The notes beneath the pieces are model-generated. The model had not been told where the DNA came from, ran no database searches, and saw only the letters and a list, made by a program, of their open reading frames with translations. 25,600 bases of DNA from Nitrospirota bacterium (GTDB lineage: Bacteria; Nitrospirota; Nitrospiria; Nitrospirales; Nitrospiraceae): contig JAHWYE010000002.1 in assembly GCA_020028195.1 (NCBI GenBank), forward strand, positions 1 to 25,600, in the 5' to 3' direction. Both the position numbers and the translations under genes were made by a program. The first letter of the stretch is position 1. Every line of letters starts with the position of its first letter. This document shows positions 1 through 11,133 of this stretch, piece by piece.

Positions 1-2355
1 GTTTCGGGACATCGGCATTGTGGCTCGTACGCTTTCCGGTTATGAGACGATCATCCCGCGCGTGCTGGATGAGCACAGCATTCCGTTCGCATCCACGATG
101 GGGCGACCACTGGGAGAGTGGCCCTACATTAAATCCGTGATCCAACTCCTGGACATCCGAGTCTGGGGGTTTCGAAGAGACCAGGTTGTCAGCCTGCTCT
201 CCTCGCCCTGTATCCGTTACGCGGCCCTTTGCCCACCTTGCGAATCGCCTCGTCCCGATCTCTGGGACTTGGCCAGCCGGCGCCTCGGGATCACCAAGGG
301 ATTGGAGGAATGGCGGCGGTTGACCGCATTCCTGGAGCGGGATCTTCCGCTTGGCGATGACGAGGAGAGAGAACTGATCGGTCCTCGAATTCCTGCTCAG
401 CAGATTCGTGGCCTCTGGCTGGCGGTGTCCACGCTGGCTGAGGCCTTGAATGCTCTTCCGGACTCGGCCACCTGGATTGAGTATGCCGATCAACTTGCCT
501 CGTTATGCCAGCGATTCCTGGATGCTGACGTTGGTCCGCCTGTCGGGGACCAAATGGAAACTGCTTCGCTCATGGATCGGTTCAGTGAAGGGCTGGATGA
601 GTTGAGACGATTGGGGCATATCAGGCCTGAGGTCTCGTTACCTGAATTTGACGCAGCCTTCCGGCGGTTGATGGACACCGTCGTCCTGCCTCTAGAATCG
701 ACAAAGGGCGACGGCGTCCAAGTCCGCGACGCGATGGCGGCCCGCGGCGTCCCATTCCGCGCGCTCTATGTACTGGGATTGAACGAGAAGGTGTTTCCCC
801 GCTACATCCATGAAGATGCCTTCCTGCGCGACCGCGTGCGCCGTCTGCTCGAAGTGGACTTGGGATTCAAGATTCAGGAGAAGCTGGCCGGCTACGACGA
901 GGAAAGGCTGCTCTTTTATCTCTTGTGCAACGCGGCCCGTGACGAGCTGACGCTCCTCTATCAACGTGCGGATGACGCGGGACGTCCCTTGGTTCCCTCC
1001 AGCTACCTGTCCGACGTAGAGTTGGCGATCGGCCTGTCCGAGGTCACGGTCCCTCGCCGGCTCGCGAAGAAGTTTGCGGAAGTCCCGCAGTACCGGATCG
1101 AGTATCTGTCTGCCTCGGAGTTGACGATGAAGCTTCTCTTGGACCGCCGTGTACCCCGTCGGCTCCTGCGCGAAGGCCATCCCGCCGGCGCCTTGATTGA
1201 GCGAGGGCTGCGAACCCTGCATGAGCAAGAACAAGTGAGGGCCCGGTTGGGCCCTTATGACGGCATGACGGGGCCCCTCCAGATGTTCTGGCAAACCTTA
1301 AAAACAGGCGGAGTCTCACCGACCGGTCTTCAGGAATACGCGAAGTGCCCGTTTCGTTACTTTGCCGGGCGGGTCTTGCGATTGGAACCATTAACTCTTC
1401 CGGAAAGTGTGGATCAGGTCGGGCCGCTGGAGCTGGGCACGCTGGCGCATCGTATTTTACGGAGGTGTTTAGAAACGCTTCGAGCCAAGGGCTACTTTGT
1501 TGATCCCGCTCAATCGGCCGCCGACCCCTTCGCAGTCCTGGAAGAGACTGCGAGCCTTGTCTTCGAAGATTATGCTCAATCGCAACCGGTCGGATACCCG
1601 CTCATCTGGGCTCTGCGTCAGGAAGAACTGCGGGGGTTCCTGCGTGGCGTCCTCCACGACGATCTCGCCGAACTGTCCCGCAAATGGGAGCCGGTTCTGT
1701 TCGAAGAAGAAATGAAAGGGCGCCTCTCTGTTTCATTGGAAGATGCCGCTCAGGAGCCGGAAGACCTGCCGGTCTCTGGCCGGTTGGATCGCGTGGATTG
1801 GTGCCGCTCTGAGAACGCCTATCGCATCATCGATTACAAATTTAAGGCGAGCAGCAAGCCGGGCCCGCTCGATAAGAATCTGAAACTTGGCGCCGTGCGT
1901 GGTCTTCGATTGCAGCCGCCTTTCTATCTCCTCATGGCGGAATCAACCGTCCCCTCGCAGCTTAACCAGACCTCAGCCCAGCCTACCTGTGACGGCGTGT
2001 GGTTTTACTACCTCGCTCCTAACTGGGACCAGGCGCTGACTCGTGTTCGATTTCCGGGTGATGCATGGAGTTCCGGATTGGGAGAACCGATGCGCAAAGC
2101 CATCCGCCAGATGCTGAACGGCATCCGCCTCGGCCGATTCTTCATCTATCCCAGCGCATTTTGTGACGGCTGCGACTACCGCCTCCTGTGCCGAAAGACT
2201 CATCAGCCCACCCTATGGCGGGCACGACAGGATCGCCATTATGTGCAGCCTTACCGAGACCTTCGCCAGGCCAGCCCGGTTGAGGCTCGACAAGAGAGGG
2301 CCAGCGCTCGTCGCCCAGGCGCGCACCGGGTCCTGCAACCGGATCGGGAAGACGA

Positions 2356-2359
<4 letters not shown>
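1..2359 (+). CDS. addB: AddB-like ATP-dependent exonuclease subunit, 5'-truncated by the window
   Basis: Subunit of an AddAB/RexAB-type helicase-nuclease that resects double-strand DNA ends for RecA-dependent repair in the cytoplasm. The frame is open from base 2, and a GTG at 20 lies inside the conserved UvrD-like text, so the true start is upstream of the window. Numbering from that GTG, the last third is a PD-(D/E)XK nuclease: GTLAH with His477, GRLDRVD with Asp590, then IIDYKF with Asp605 and Lys607. A cysteine set typical of the AddB iron-sulphur staple surrounds it: Cys443 in KCPFRYF, and C-x2-C-x5-C at 715, 718 and 724. All expected nuclease and cluster residues are therefore present. 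The stop codon overlaps the next start in an ATGA, which implies translational coupling with the AddA-like subunit. The N-terminal helicase-like part, including any Walker A, is not visible. The family call is firm. The exact subclass (AddB versus RexB or a more distant PD-(D/E)XK protein) is inferred. Confidence 0.9.
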
Positions 2360-5670
<3,311 letters not shown>

Positions 5671-5686
5671 AAGGAGGAAACGACAG

Positions 5687-6100
5687 ATGAGACGGAGCCT
5701 CTGGGTGGTGTTGGTGGGATTGCTCGTGAGCGGATGTGCGGCGGCGACAGCTCCTGAACGGACGCTTCGCGCTCCTTCCGGAACGATCCCAGCGGCAGCT
5801 TCGGCCATGGAAGAAGGCAATCGGTTGTTCGCAGCGCGCCAGTGGGAAGAGGCCAAGGCACAGTACGAGGCGGCGATCAAGGCACAGCCCTCCTTGGCCG
5901 AAGCGCATTACAACTTGGCGGTGGTGATTGAGATACTCGGGGATGACGCAACGGCACGGCGACATTATGTCGAGGCGGCAAACTTGGCGCCAGGTCACAA
6001 GATTATCTGGGACTCTCCCCCATTCCGCCGGCACGGAATTGTTGAGCCGACCCGTAAGTCCGATGATCTGACCACGCCGTCTTCACGGACTGCCCACTGA
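5687..6100 (+). CDS. small TPR-repeat lipoprotein
   Basis: A 137-residue exported lipoprotein. The N-terminus MRRSLWVVLVGLLVSGC is a type II signal peptide with lipobox VSGC and the lipidated cysteine at position 17. A low-complexity linker rich in Ala, Pro and Thr follows. About two TPR helices pairs lie at roughly residues 42-110 (EEGNRLFAARQWEEAKAQYE and then AEAHYNLAVVIEILG). The start is fixed by a near-consensus ribosome binding site, AAAGGAGGAA, at 5670-5679, just after the addA stop. A longer in-frame reading from 5648 would hide the signal peptide and lacks such a site. The gene is probably co-transcribed with addBA, but nothing in the sequence ties it to DNA repair. Proteins of this type usually act as periplasmic or outer-membrane scaffolds. 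The specific partner is unknown. Confidence 0.85.
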   Translation: MRRSLWVVLVGLLVSGCAAATAPERTLRAPSGTIPAAASAMEEGNRLFAARQWEEAKAQYEAAIKAQPSLAEAHYNLAVVIEILGDDATARRHYVEAANLAPGHKIIWDSPPFRRHGIVEPTRKSDDLTTPSSRTAH

Positions 6101-6167
6101 GAATAGAAAACAGTGAGCAGTGCATAGTGAGTCGGGGCATGTACTGCTTGCTGTGAGCCTATCCTAC

Positions 6168-6557
6168 ATGGCACATCCTAGTCGCCGCCCACTCTCGATC
6201 AGCTCTGAAGAATTTGATGGCCTCGTGCGGAAGGCGGTGGATGGTTTACCGGAACGGTATCGTCGTTTGCTCAAGAACGTGGCACTTGTGGTGGAAGCGG
6301 AGCCGTCACGGGAGGTGCTCGATGAACTGGAATTAGATACAGAGGACGATCTGCTCGGGCTCTATTCCGGCATTTCTGTCGACAAAATGTCTTTCTTCGA
6401 CCCGGGTGGCCACCTGCCGGCTCGTATCTCAATCTACCGCGGGCCCATACTGCGACTCTGCCGGACTGCCGATGAAGTGGTTCAAGAGGTGCGGGACACG
6501 GTCGTCCATGAGATCGGGCATCACTTCGGACTGGGCGACGACGAGATGCCGTACTGA
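6168..6557 (+). CDS. minimal zincin-like metallopeptidase family protein
   Basis: A 129-residue protein of the short 'zincin_1' type of bacterial metallopeptidase-like proteins (PF06262-like, from memory). The defining feature is the HExxHxxGxxD motif near the C-terminus: His114, Glu115, His118, Gly121 and Asp124 in VVHEIGHHFGLGDDEM. This gives two histidine zinc ligands, the general base and a likely third ligand (Asp124). The N-terminal half (ISSEEFDGLVRKAVDGLPE) matches the start of the family. There is no signal peptide, so it is cytoplasmic. ATG 6168 is preferred because family members begin close to the SSEEF helix. The open frame extends back to a GTG at 6120 without a ribosome binding site. 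It lies 67 bases after the lipoprotein gene, in the same direction. Substrates are not known for this family. Confidence 0.83.
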   Translation: MAHPSRRPLSISSEEFDGLVRKAVDGLPERYRRLLKNVALVVEAEPSREVLDELELDTEDDLLGLYSGISVDKMSFFDPGGHLPARISIYRGPILRLCRTADEVVQEVRDTVVHEIGHHFGLGDDEMPY

Positions 6558-6619
6558 GGAGCTAATATTCACTGGCGAAAAACTTATTGGCGGCAGCATC
6601 CCACGCTTATTGCCATCCG

Positions 6620-7411
6620 CTATTTGCCATTCGCTCCCTGTTCCTGATACCCCCAGGCCAGCATGACGGCCCCGATGAGGATCATCGGAGCGCTGAGGAC
6701 TTGGCCCATGGAGAACGGTCCGAAGATAAATCCGAGATGCATGTCCGGTTCGCGAAAAAATTCTACGATCACCCGACAGAGACCGTAGCCGGTGATTAAG
6801 CTCCAGCACATCGTCCCCGGTGGCGTCGGCTGACGGCTGATCAGCCAGAGCACCACGAACAGAAGGCCGCCCTCTAGGCCTGCTTCGTAGAGTTGAGAGG
6901 GATGACGGCATTCCGGTCCACCGCCCGGGAACACCATGCACCAGGAAACATCGGTGGGGCGACCGTACAGTTCCCCGTTGATGAAATTGCCGAGGCGTCC
7001 TAGCCCCAACCCGATCGGGACACAGAGCGTGGCTAGATCGGCAATCGTATAGAACGAAAACCCGCGGCGGCGGGCAAACAGCCACACCGCCAGGATCGTG
7101 CCCAGTAACCCTCCATGAAAGGACATCCCCCCTTCCCACACTGCGACAATCTTCGCTGGATGGTCTAAGTAATAAGGAAGGTTGTAAAACAGCGTATAGC
7201 CCAGCCGTCCGCCTGCGAAGACACCAACCGCCGCATAGACGATCAGATCATAGATCTGCTCCTTGGTAAGCAAAACCTTCTGCGAGGCAGCGCGGAACTT
7301 AATCACAAAGTAAGCAATCGTCAGGCCAAGCAGATACATGAGCCCGTACCAACGGAATTGTATGGGTCCGAGTCGGAGAAAGACCGGATCAATATTGGGG
7401 TAGGGGATCAT
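6620..7411 (-). CDS. lgt: prolipoprotein diacylglyceryl transferase
   Basis: Integral inner-membrane enzyme that moves the diacylglyceryl group of phosphatidylglycerol onto the lipobox cysteine of prolipoproteins, the first step of lipoprotein maturation. The 263 residues show the Lgt hallmarks: FRWYGLMYLLG near 19-29, GGRLGY near 67, SFHGGLLG with His99, the signature GLGRLGNFINGELYGR at 136-151 with Arg139, HPSQLYE at 170-176, and FFREPD near 218-223. About seven hydrophobic segments are visible, as in E. coli Lgt (291 residues). The ATG at 7409-7411 follows an AGGAG-like site about 11 bases upstream. The gene faces away from the TPR-array gene at 7541 and converges on the zincin gene. All recognised catalytic residues are present. 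Confidence 0.96.
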   Translation of the reverse strand: MIPYPNIDPVFLRLGPIQFRWYGLMYLLGLTIAYFVIKFRAASQKVLLTKEQIYDLIVYAAVGVFAGGRLGYTLFYNLPYYLDHPAKIVAVWEGGMSFHGGLLGTILAVWLFARRRGFSFYTIADLATLCVPIGLGLGRLGNFINGELYGRPTDVSWCMVFPGGGPECRHPSQLYEAGLEGGLLFVVLWLISRQPTPPGTMCWSLITGYGLCRVIVEFFREPDMHLGFIFGPFSMGQVLSAPMILIGAVMLAWGYQEQGANGK

Positions 7412-7540
7412 CGGCTCATGGTCTCCTAGTCATGGACGTCATCCGGTGAGCGCCGGCCATACTAAGCGGAGCGCCATGGTTTTGCAAGCTGCAGGGGCCC
7501 CTCGTGTAGCAGAGGCCAGGCACAGGTTGTATGATAGGCT

Positions 7541-8689
7541 GTGGCTGTTTCATTGGTCATAGGAACGATCGGGGTCATCTTATCTGCTGGCTCCGGGCCT
7601 GCCTGGATAGATGATGCATTCACAGCCTCACGACCCACTACCAGTACAGAGAATCAGCAGACTGACCAACCTGTCATGATTTTTCCGGGGTACCCGTTGC
7701 TCTTTTATTGCAACGGGTCAACGTCCCGCACGCTCGACGGAAATGAACTCATCAAGATCGGAGACCTGCATGAAGTACAGAATCATCTTCAAGAAGCCTT
7801 GCCATATTATCAGCGGGCTTTGACCGCCTTTCGCGGAAAGAAAGATCGGCATGGGGAAGCAACCGCGCTCGTTCGGATCGCTACCGTGTTGGAACGTCAG
7901 GGCAAGAATGAAGAGGCACTGAAGGCGCTGGAGACCGCGATCCCTCTCATGGCTGGAGGGGGTCAGGAAAGCTCGCAGGCTCGTGCGCTGTTGCAAGTCG
8001 GTCGAGTCTCAGAGACCCTGGGCCGCGTCGCGCAAGCTCAGAGCGCTTACTTGCGAGCCGGCGCCTTGTTCCAGCGAGCTCACGATCGCCAGGGCTATAC
8101 TGAATATCTGATCAGACTCGGTACCCTGTTGATTACGCAGGACCGCGTGAGTGAAGGACTGGTGATGCTGCAATCAGCTCGAGTGGATGCAGAGGGTCGG
8201 CAAGATCGAGGTCAACAGGTTGTTATTCTGACCGTCCTTGGCGACGCGCTCCTCCGTCAAGAGGACGCGCAGGGCGCTCGCGTGAAGTTCGAAGAAGGGC
8301 TCCGGTTTGCAGAAGCCCAGCGAGACCTTCGGGCTGAGGCTACCGTGAGGATTCGCTTGGCACGACTCCTTGCGGCCGCCGATCAGCATGCGGAAGGAGT
8401 GGCCATGGCCCAGCGAGCGCTTGCGCTCTATCAGACCCTGCGTGACCGATCTCGGGAAGCCGATACCCTTTCTCTTCTCGGAAGCTTCCACCAGGCGCAA
8501 GGCGACACCGTGCGGGCCGCCGAACTCTACGAAAGGGCGCTGGCCTTGTATCGCGCCCTCCGCGACCAGCCTCGGGAAGCGGCAAGCCTGGTGAACCTGG
8601 CCACCGTGTATGAGGCACAGGGTTCACCGCAGGAAGCGCGTGAGACCCAGCACAAGGCGATTTTTCTTCTCCAGCAGGCCATTCGCTAG
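7541..8689 (+). CDS. TPR-array protein, probably exported
   Basis: A 382-residue protein made almost entirely of about eight 40-residue TPR units from roughly residue 65 to the end. Repeated signatures are LPYYQRALTAFRGKKDRHGE, AAELYERALALYRALRDQPR and similar, the long-spacing type seen in LGN/Rapsyn-like and regulatory TPR proteins. The first 25 residues (AVSLVIGTIGVILSAGSGPA) are hydrophobic and could be a signal peptide or anchor, but they lack the usual positive n-region. GTG 7541 is the first possible start: an in-frame TAG lies at 7535-7537. No good ribosome binding site is visible, so a later start such as ATG 7676 is possible and would give a cytoplasmic protein. TPR arrays bind partner proteins. 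No enzymatic domain is present and the partner is unknown. It stands alone, divergent from lgt. Confidence 0.78.
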   Translation: MAVSLVIGTIGVILSAGSGPAWIDDAFTASRPTTSTENQQTDQPVMIFPGYPLLFYCNGSTSRTLDGNELIKIGDLHEVQNHLQEALPYYQRALTAFRGKKDRHGEATALVRIATVLERQGKNEEALKALETAIPLMAGGGQESSQARALLQVGRVSETLGRVAQAQSAYLRAGALFQRAHDRQGYTEYLIRLGTLLITQDRVSEGLVMLQSARVDAEGRQDRGQQVVILTVLGDALLRQEDAQGARVKFEEGLRFAEAQRDLRAEATVRIRLARLLAAADQHAEGVAMAQRALALYQTLRDRSREADTLSLLGSFHQAQGDTVRAAELYERALALYRALRDQPREAASLVNLATVYEAQGSPQEARETQHKAIFLLQQAIR

Positions 8690-8934
8690 AACTCTTGCGC
8701 GGCGCGGTTTCGAGGCTTGTCGTATTTCTGAAACTGTGAGTGTGACTTTGTTGTGAAAAGGGGACAGACTGACACAGGAGCGGAAGGTACCCCTGATACT
8801 CCGAACCCCAAGCTTTTCCATTGAATTTTCAAACCGCTCATCCTGGCACGGTTGCTGCTCTATCCTATTGGCGAGCGCTCATTAAACAAATCAGTACCGG
8901 TCACACGACAGTTTCACAAGCAAGGAGGATAACC

Positions 8935-9192
8935 ATGACGACGGGAAGAGATGTCGCAAAACTAGCAGCACTGGTAGCGGGCGGGGCAGCGGTCGGCGCA
9001 GGACTGGGCTTACTGTACGCCCCTCATTCAGGCGTGGAAACCCGGAGGCAGATCCGGCATTACACGAAAAAGGCGCAGATTCGGGCCACGCGGTTTGGTC
9101 GTTCCATGAAGGCCGAGCTTAATAGGGCAGTTGACTACGGCAAGTCCTTTGTGACCAAACAGCAGAATGGACGACCGGTCCGAGCGGCCTGA
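8935..9192 (+). CDS. YtxH-like small membrane-associated protein
   Basis: An 85-residue protein with the YtxH pattern. After a short polar start there is a glycine/alanine-rich hydrophobic segment (LAALVAGGAAVGAGLGLLYA, about residues 10-29), then APHSGVETRRQIR and a basic amphipathic tail. In Firmicutes and other phyla such proteins are linked to general stress and envelope, but no molecular role is established. The start at ATG 8935 is set by a strong AAGGAGG site at 8922-8928. An in-frame extension to 8821 has no such site. A rho-independent terminator lies 44 bases after the stop, so this is probably a monocistronic unit. Confidence 0.85.
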   Translation: MTTGRDVAKLAALVAGGAAVGAGLGLLYAPHSGVETRRQIRHYTKKAQIRATRFGRSMKAELNRAVDYGKSFVTKQQNGRPVRAA

Positions 9193-9235
9193 TCAGCGAC
9201 CCAGTTCAAGCATCTGACATTCCATGAACCTAGTG

Positions 9236-9275
9236 AACGGCCTGTGCCTCTGGGTACAGGCCGTTTGTGTTTTCC
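9236..9275 (+). terminator. rho-independent terminator of the YtxH-like gene
   Basis: A perfect 10-bp stem, AACGGCCTGT (9236-9245) with ACAGGCCGTT (9256-9265), closes a 10-base loop and is followed by a T-rich TGTGTTTTCC. It lies 44 bases after the stop codon at 9192. Confidence 0.85.
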
Positions 9276-9559
9276 CTGCAGCTAAGGTTGACCACTCGAA
9301 AGGCGGATGCTAGAGTCACGACCGCTTCGCAACGCTATTTAAGTCGGAACATCCGCGGCTCTCTATTAGTCCATTGACTCGCCTCTACTGCCTAAGCTCT
9401 CGTTTCACAGAGGCCCTTCAGTATCAGCACACAAAACGACCTGTCTCTCCTAATAGCCCCGCGATAGGGGTCTAGCCACGCAGGGCCTCTTGAGCCAGCC
9501 TCAGCCCCCGCCTTGAGTGCCTCGCTGTTACGCTTTTAAATTCAATGGGTTGCGTTGGC
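9276..9559. other. non-coding stretch, nothing recognised
   Basis: No open frame with coding character, RNA gene or strong repeat was seen between the YtxH terminator and the toxin-antitoxin promoter. The only local structure noticed is a short CCCC/GGGG hairpin near 9456-9470. Composition is less GC-rich than the flanking genes, in keeping with an acquired segment. Confidence 0.5.
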
Positions 9560-9608
9560 TGTACAGGAGGCTTGACGTAGCACCGATAATCGTACATACT
9601 TCTGTACA
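9560..9608 (+). promoter_or_regulatory. sigma-70-like promoter with TGTACA operator candidates for the toxin-antitoxin operon
   Basis: A -35 TTGACG (9572-9577) and a -10 CATACT (9595-9600) are separated by exactly 17 bases. GTACA boxes surround the promoter: TGTACA at 9560-9565 just upstream of the -35, and an inverted repeat GTACA-N6-TGTAC at 9592-9607 that covers the -10. Type II antitoxins of the Phd family repress their own promoter through such inverted repeats, so this is the likely operator. The placement is seen in the sequence. The binding is inferred. Confidence 0.65.
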
Positions 9609-9616
9609 ACAGCGTT

Positions 9617-9712
9617 CAACAAGTGTGTAACAAGTGTGCAACAAGGGCGTGAGCAATTCACATGGCTATGTACAACAAGTGTGTAACAAGGGCGTGAGTA
9701 ATTCACATGACT
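9617..9712 (+). repeat. direct repeats that duplicate the antitoxin translation-start region
   Basis: An 18-base element CAACAAGTGTGTAACAAG occurs at 9617-9634 and 9673-9690. A 27-base element beginning ACAAGGGCGTGAG and ending in CACATG plus three bases occurs at 9641-9667 and 9686-9712 with very few differences. The second copy ends on the antitoxin ATG (9707). The first copy supplies an ATG at 9662 that opens a 12-codon frame ending in TGA at 9695-9697, immediately before the real start. Within the upstream copy the 11-base unit CAAGTGTGYAA is itself tandem. Confidence 0.8.
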
Positions 9713-10006
9713 AAAACTCTACCCATTTCAGAAGCGCGACAGTCCCTCACTAGCCTTGTGGCTAAGGTCGGCAAGCAAATGGCTCGCTTTATCATTACTT
9801 GTAAAGGAAAGCCGCTCGCAGTCCTTATTAGCCATAAAGAACTGGAGAGTTGGCAGGAAACCCTTGACGTTATCGCCGACGCAGAAGAAATTGCAGGCAT
9901 TCGTGAAGGTTTGGGCCAACTGCTACGCGGTGAATCTGTGCCGTTCGAGGAAGTCTTCGGTGAGCCGCTGAGTGGCCACAAAGCCAAGACAGGTCACGCT
10001 CTCTAA
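9707..10006 (+). CDS. Phd/YefM-family antitoxin
   Basis: A 99-residue antitoxin of a type II toxin-antitoxin pair. It neutralises the downstream RelE/ParE-type toxin by direct binding and, with it, represses the operon. The N-terminus TKTLPISEARQSLTSLVAKV is the Phd/YefM dimerisation and DNA-binding fold. It is followed by the typical ITCKGKPLAVLISHKELESW. The acidic C-terminal half (about residues 50-90) is the expected toxin-binding tail. The start is ATG 9707, lying at the end of a duplicated leader with only a weak GTGAG-type ribosome site. The toxin reading frame begins 35 bases before this stop. Base composition is lower in GC than the neighbours, which is consistent with horizontal acquisition. 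Confidence 0.9.
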   Translation: MTKTLPISEARQSLTSLVAKVGKQMARFIITCKGKPLAVLISHKELESWQETLDVIADAEEIAGIREGLGQLLRGESVPFEEVFGEPLSGHKAKTGHAL

Positions 10007-10229
10007 TCGTGCGGACAAGGCGGTCAAGTCCGCAAGCCCGACACTTCAAGAAGTCCTCAAGGAAGCCATCCAGGAAATTGCTGCTAATCCACTCGGCGGC
10101 ATTCCGCTAAAAGGTGAGTTCAAGGGTCTTAGACGCTTTCGTGTCAGCAATTATCGAATCGTCTACCATTTCACTGACACGACAGTCGAAATCGTAAACG
10201 TTGCTGATCGCAAGGATGTCTATCGCTGA
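9972..10229 (+). CDS. RelE/ParE-superfamily toxin
   Basis: An 85-residue toxin partner of the upstream antitoxin. The C-terminal block PLKGEFKGLRRFRVSNYRIVYHF...VNVADRKDVYR is the classic RelE/ParE pattern (PLkG, lRrfRvgdYRivY, hRkdvY). Residues 53-83 carry the conserved Arg and Tyr positions used by ribosome-dependent mRNA interferases of this fold. Whether it cleaves mRNA (RelE, YoeB-like) or targets gyrase (ParE-like) cannot be told from the sequence alone. The start is GTG 9972, overlapping the antitoxin gene by 35 bases. No ATG is available before the conserved core, and the overlap allows translational coupling. No terminator is evident after the stop. Confidence 0.88.
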   Translation: MATKPRQVTLSNRADKAVKSASPTLQEVLKEAIQEIAANPLGGIPLKGEFKGLRRFRVSNYRIVYHFTDTTVEIVNVADRKDVYR

Positions 10230-10359
10230 ATCAGCATCTCTACGGGCAGGCATCGTGTGAAGTCATGGACTGGCTTCTAATCATGGCACTCGCAGGCTCC
10301 GTCTCTTCCAGCGGGGTCAGATTCGCAAACTCATCAATGCCACAACCGCTCTGTATGTT

Positions 10360-10372
10360 CAGGTCAGACCTG
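10360..10372. repeat. perfect 13-base palindrome in the toxin/membrane-protein intergenic region
   Basis: CAGGTC (10360-10365) and GACCTG (10367-10372) flank a single A. It sits in the 289-base interval between two converging genes. That interval (10230-10518) otherwise shows no gene, RNA or terminator that I can support. Confidence 0.5.
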
Positions 10373-10518
10373 CGCGTCTGTCAGTACGAGAGAGTATTCC
10401 TAGCTGACACCACGATAGCCACGTCCACAGGCGCAAGCGCCAACTTCACGCCCGACATTCCTCTTACCTGGCTCCATCCCCGCCACTGACGCCCGCACGA
10501 AGTAACAAGTAATCTAGC

Positions 10519-10941
10519 CTAAATGGGTGGGCAAGGAACTAGAGAAGCTGTGGAAACGGCCAGCAGTATGCCCCACGCCCCATACAGCACAACTCCCATG
10601 CCGGCAAGGAAGACCACCAGTGAGGCATAGGCACACAAGAAATAGAATCTCTGGAACCGTATGAACGTGCGATTCCTGTTGTCTCCAGTTCGCTGTAGAG
10701 TAGTCGCGGTGTGTATCCTGAGAAAGTGAACCAGTCCAGCCAGCACTACTCCCACAACGAGGAAGACGAGGCCGCAGACGACGTACTTGGCGAGTGAAGG
10801 AATGTCCTTCCAGATGACCTGAAGAAATGCCAACAGAGCGACAGACCCGCCTCCGTTCATCAGAAAGAGGCCCTTGACGCCTTCACGCATGGCGTCATTA
10901 CGCAGGTCGGTAAAATCCTGCGGTGTCAATCCATTCGACAT
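10519..10941 (-). CDS. small membrane protein of unknown function
   Basis: A 140-residue protein with three or four membrane segments: roughly residues 24-43 (LFLMNGGGSVALLAFLQVIW), 49-73 (YVVCGLVFLVVGVVLAGLVH), and 102-133 (FYFLCAYASLVVFLAGMGVV followed by a short turn and GAWGILLAV). The soluble N-terminus LTPQDFTDLRNDAMREGVKG and the basic loop between segments two and three (RIHTATTLQRTGDNRNRTF) suggest a cytoplasmic N-terminus. I do not recognise a named family. The start is ATG 10939-10941, set by a GGAGGGAG site just upstream. Open reading continues further but without a site. It converges on the toxin gene and is divergent from tRNA-Leu. Confidence 0.75.
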   Translation of the reverse strand: MSNGLTPQDFTDLRNDAMREGVKGLFLMNGGGSVALLAFLQVIWKDIPSLAKYVVCGLVFLVVGVVLAGLVHFLRIHTATTLQRTGDNRNRTFIRFQRFYFLCAYASLVVFLAGMGVVLYGAWGILLAVSTASLVPCPPI

Positions 10942-11025
10942 ACTCCCTCCGCGCCATTGAGCTAAACTAGTTGTTGCGCCGACTTGTTGCCGAATGTTGC
11001 TGAATCCGCTACACTCTCGCACCAA

Positions 11026-11112
11026 GCCGGTGTGGCGGAACTGGCATACGCAGCGGACTTAAAATCCGCACCCCGTTAGGGGTTGAGGGTTCAAATCCCT
11101 CCACCGGCACCA
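11026..11112 (+). tRNA. tRNA-Leu (anticodon UAA), CCA encoded
   Basis: Complete class II tRNA. The acceptor stem is GCCGGTG (11026-11032) with CACCGGC (11102-11108), discriminator A and encoded CCA (11110-11112). The D-arm text GGCGGAACTGGCATACGC is present. The anticodon arm GCGGA-CTTAAAA-TCCGC gives anticodon TAA. A long variable arm (CCCCGTTAGGGG) and a T arm GAGGG-TTCAAAT-CCCTC follow. The long variable arm and the anticodon agree with leucine. Confidence 0.95.
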
Positions 11113-11133
11113 CCCAAAAACAAGGGCTTGATT

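Noticed and set aside
692..1294. A 200-codon open frame on the minus strand opposite the AddB-like gene
   Set aside because: It shadows the conserved helicase-like region and shows no ribosome site or family pattern.
8821..8934. A longer N-terminus for the YtxH-like protein
   Set aside because: The extension has no ribosome site, while ATG 8935 has a near-perfect AAGGAGG and gives the normal family start.
9617..9712. The direct repeats before the antitoxin as a CRISPR remnant
   Set aside because: Only two copies, imperfect, without uniform spacers, and they coincide with the start codon of the antitoxin.
10265..10489. A 74-codon open frame after the toxin gene
   Set aside because: No ribosome binding site, no sensible domain or membrane pattern, and it lies in a converging intergenic gap.
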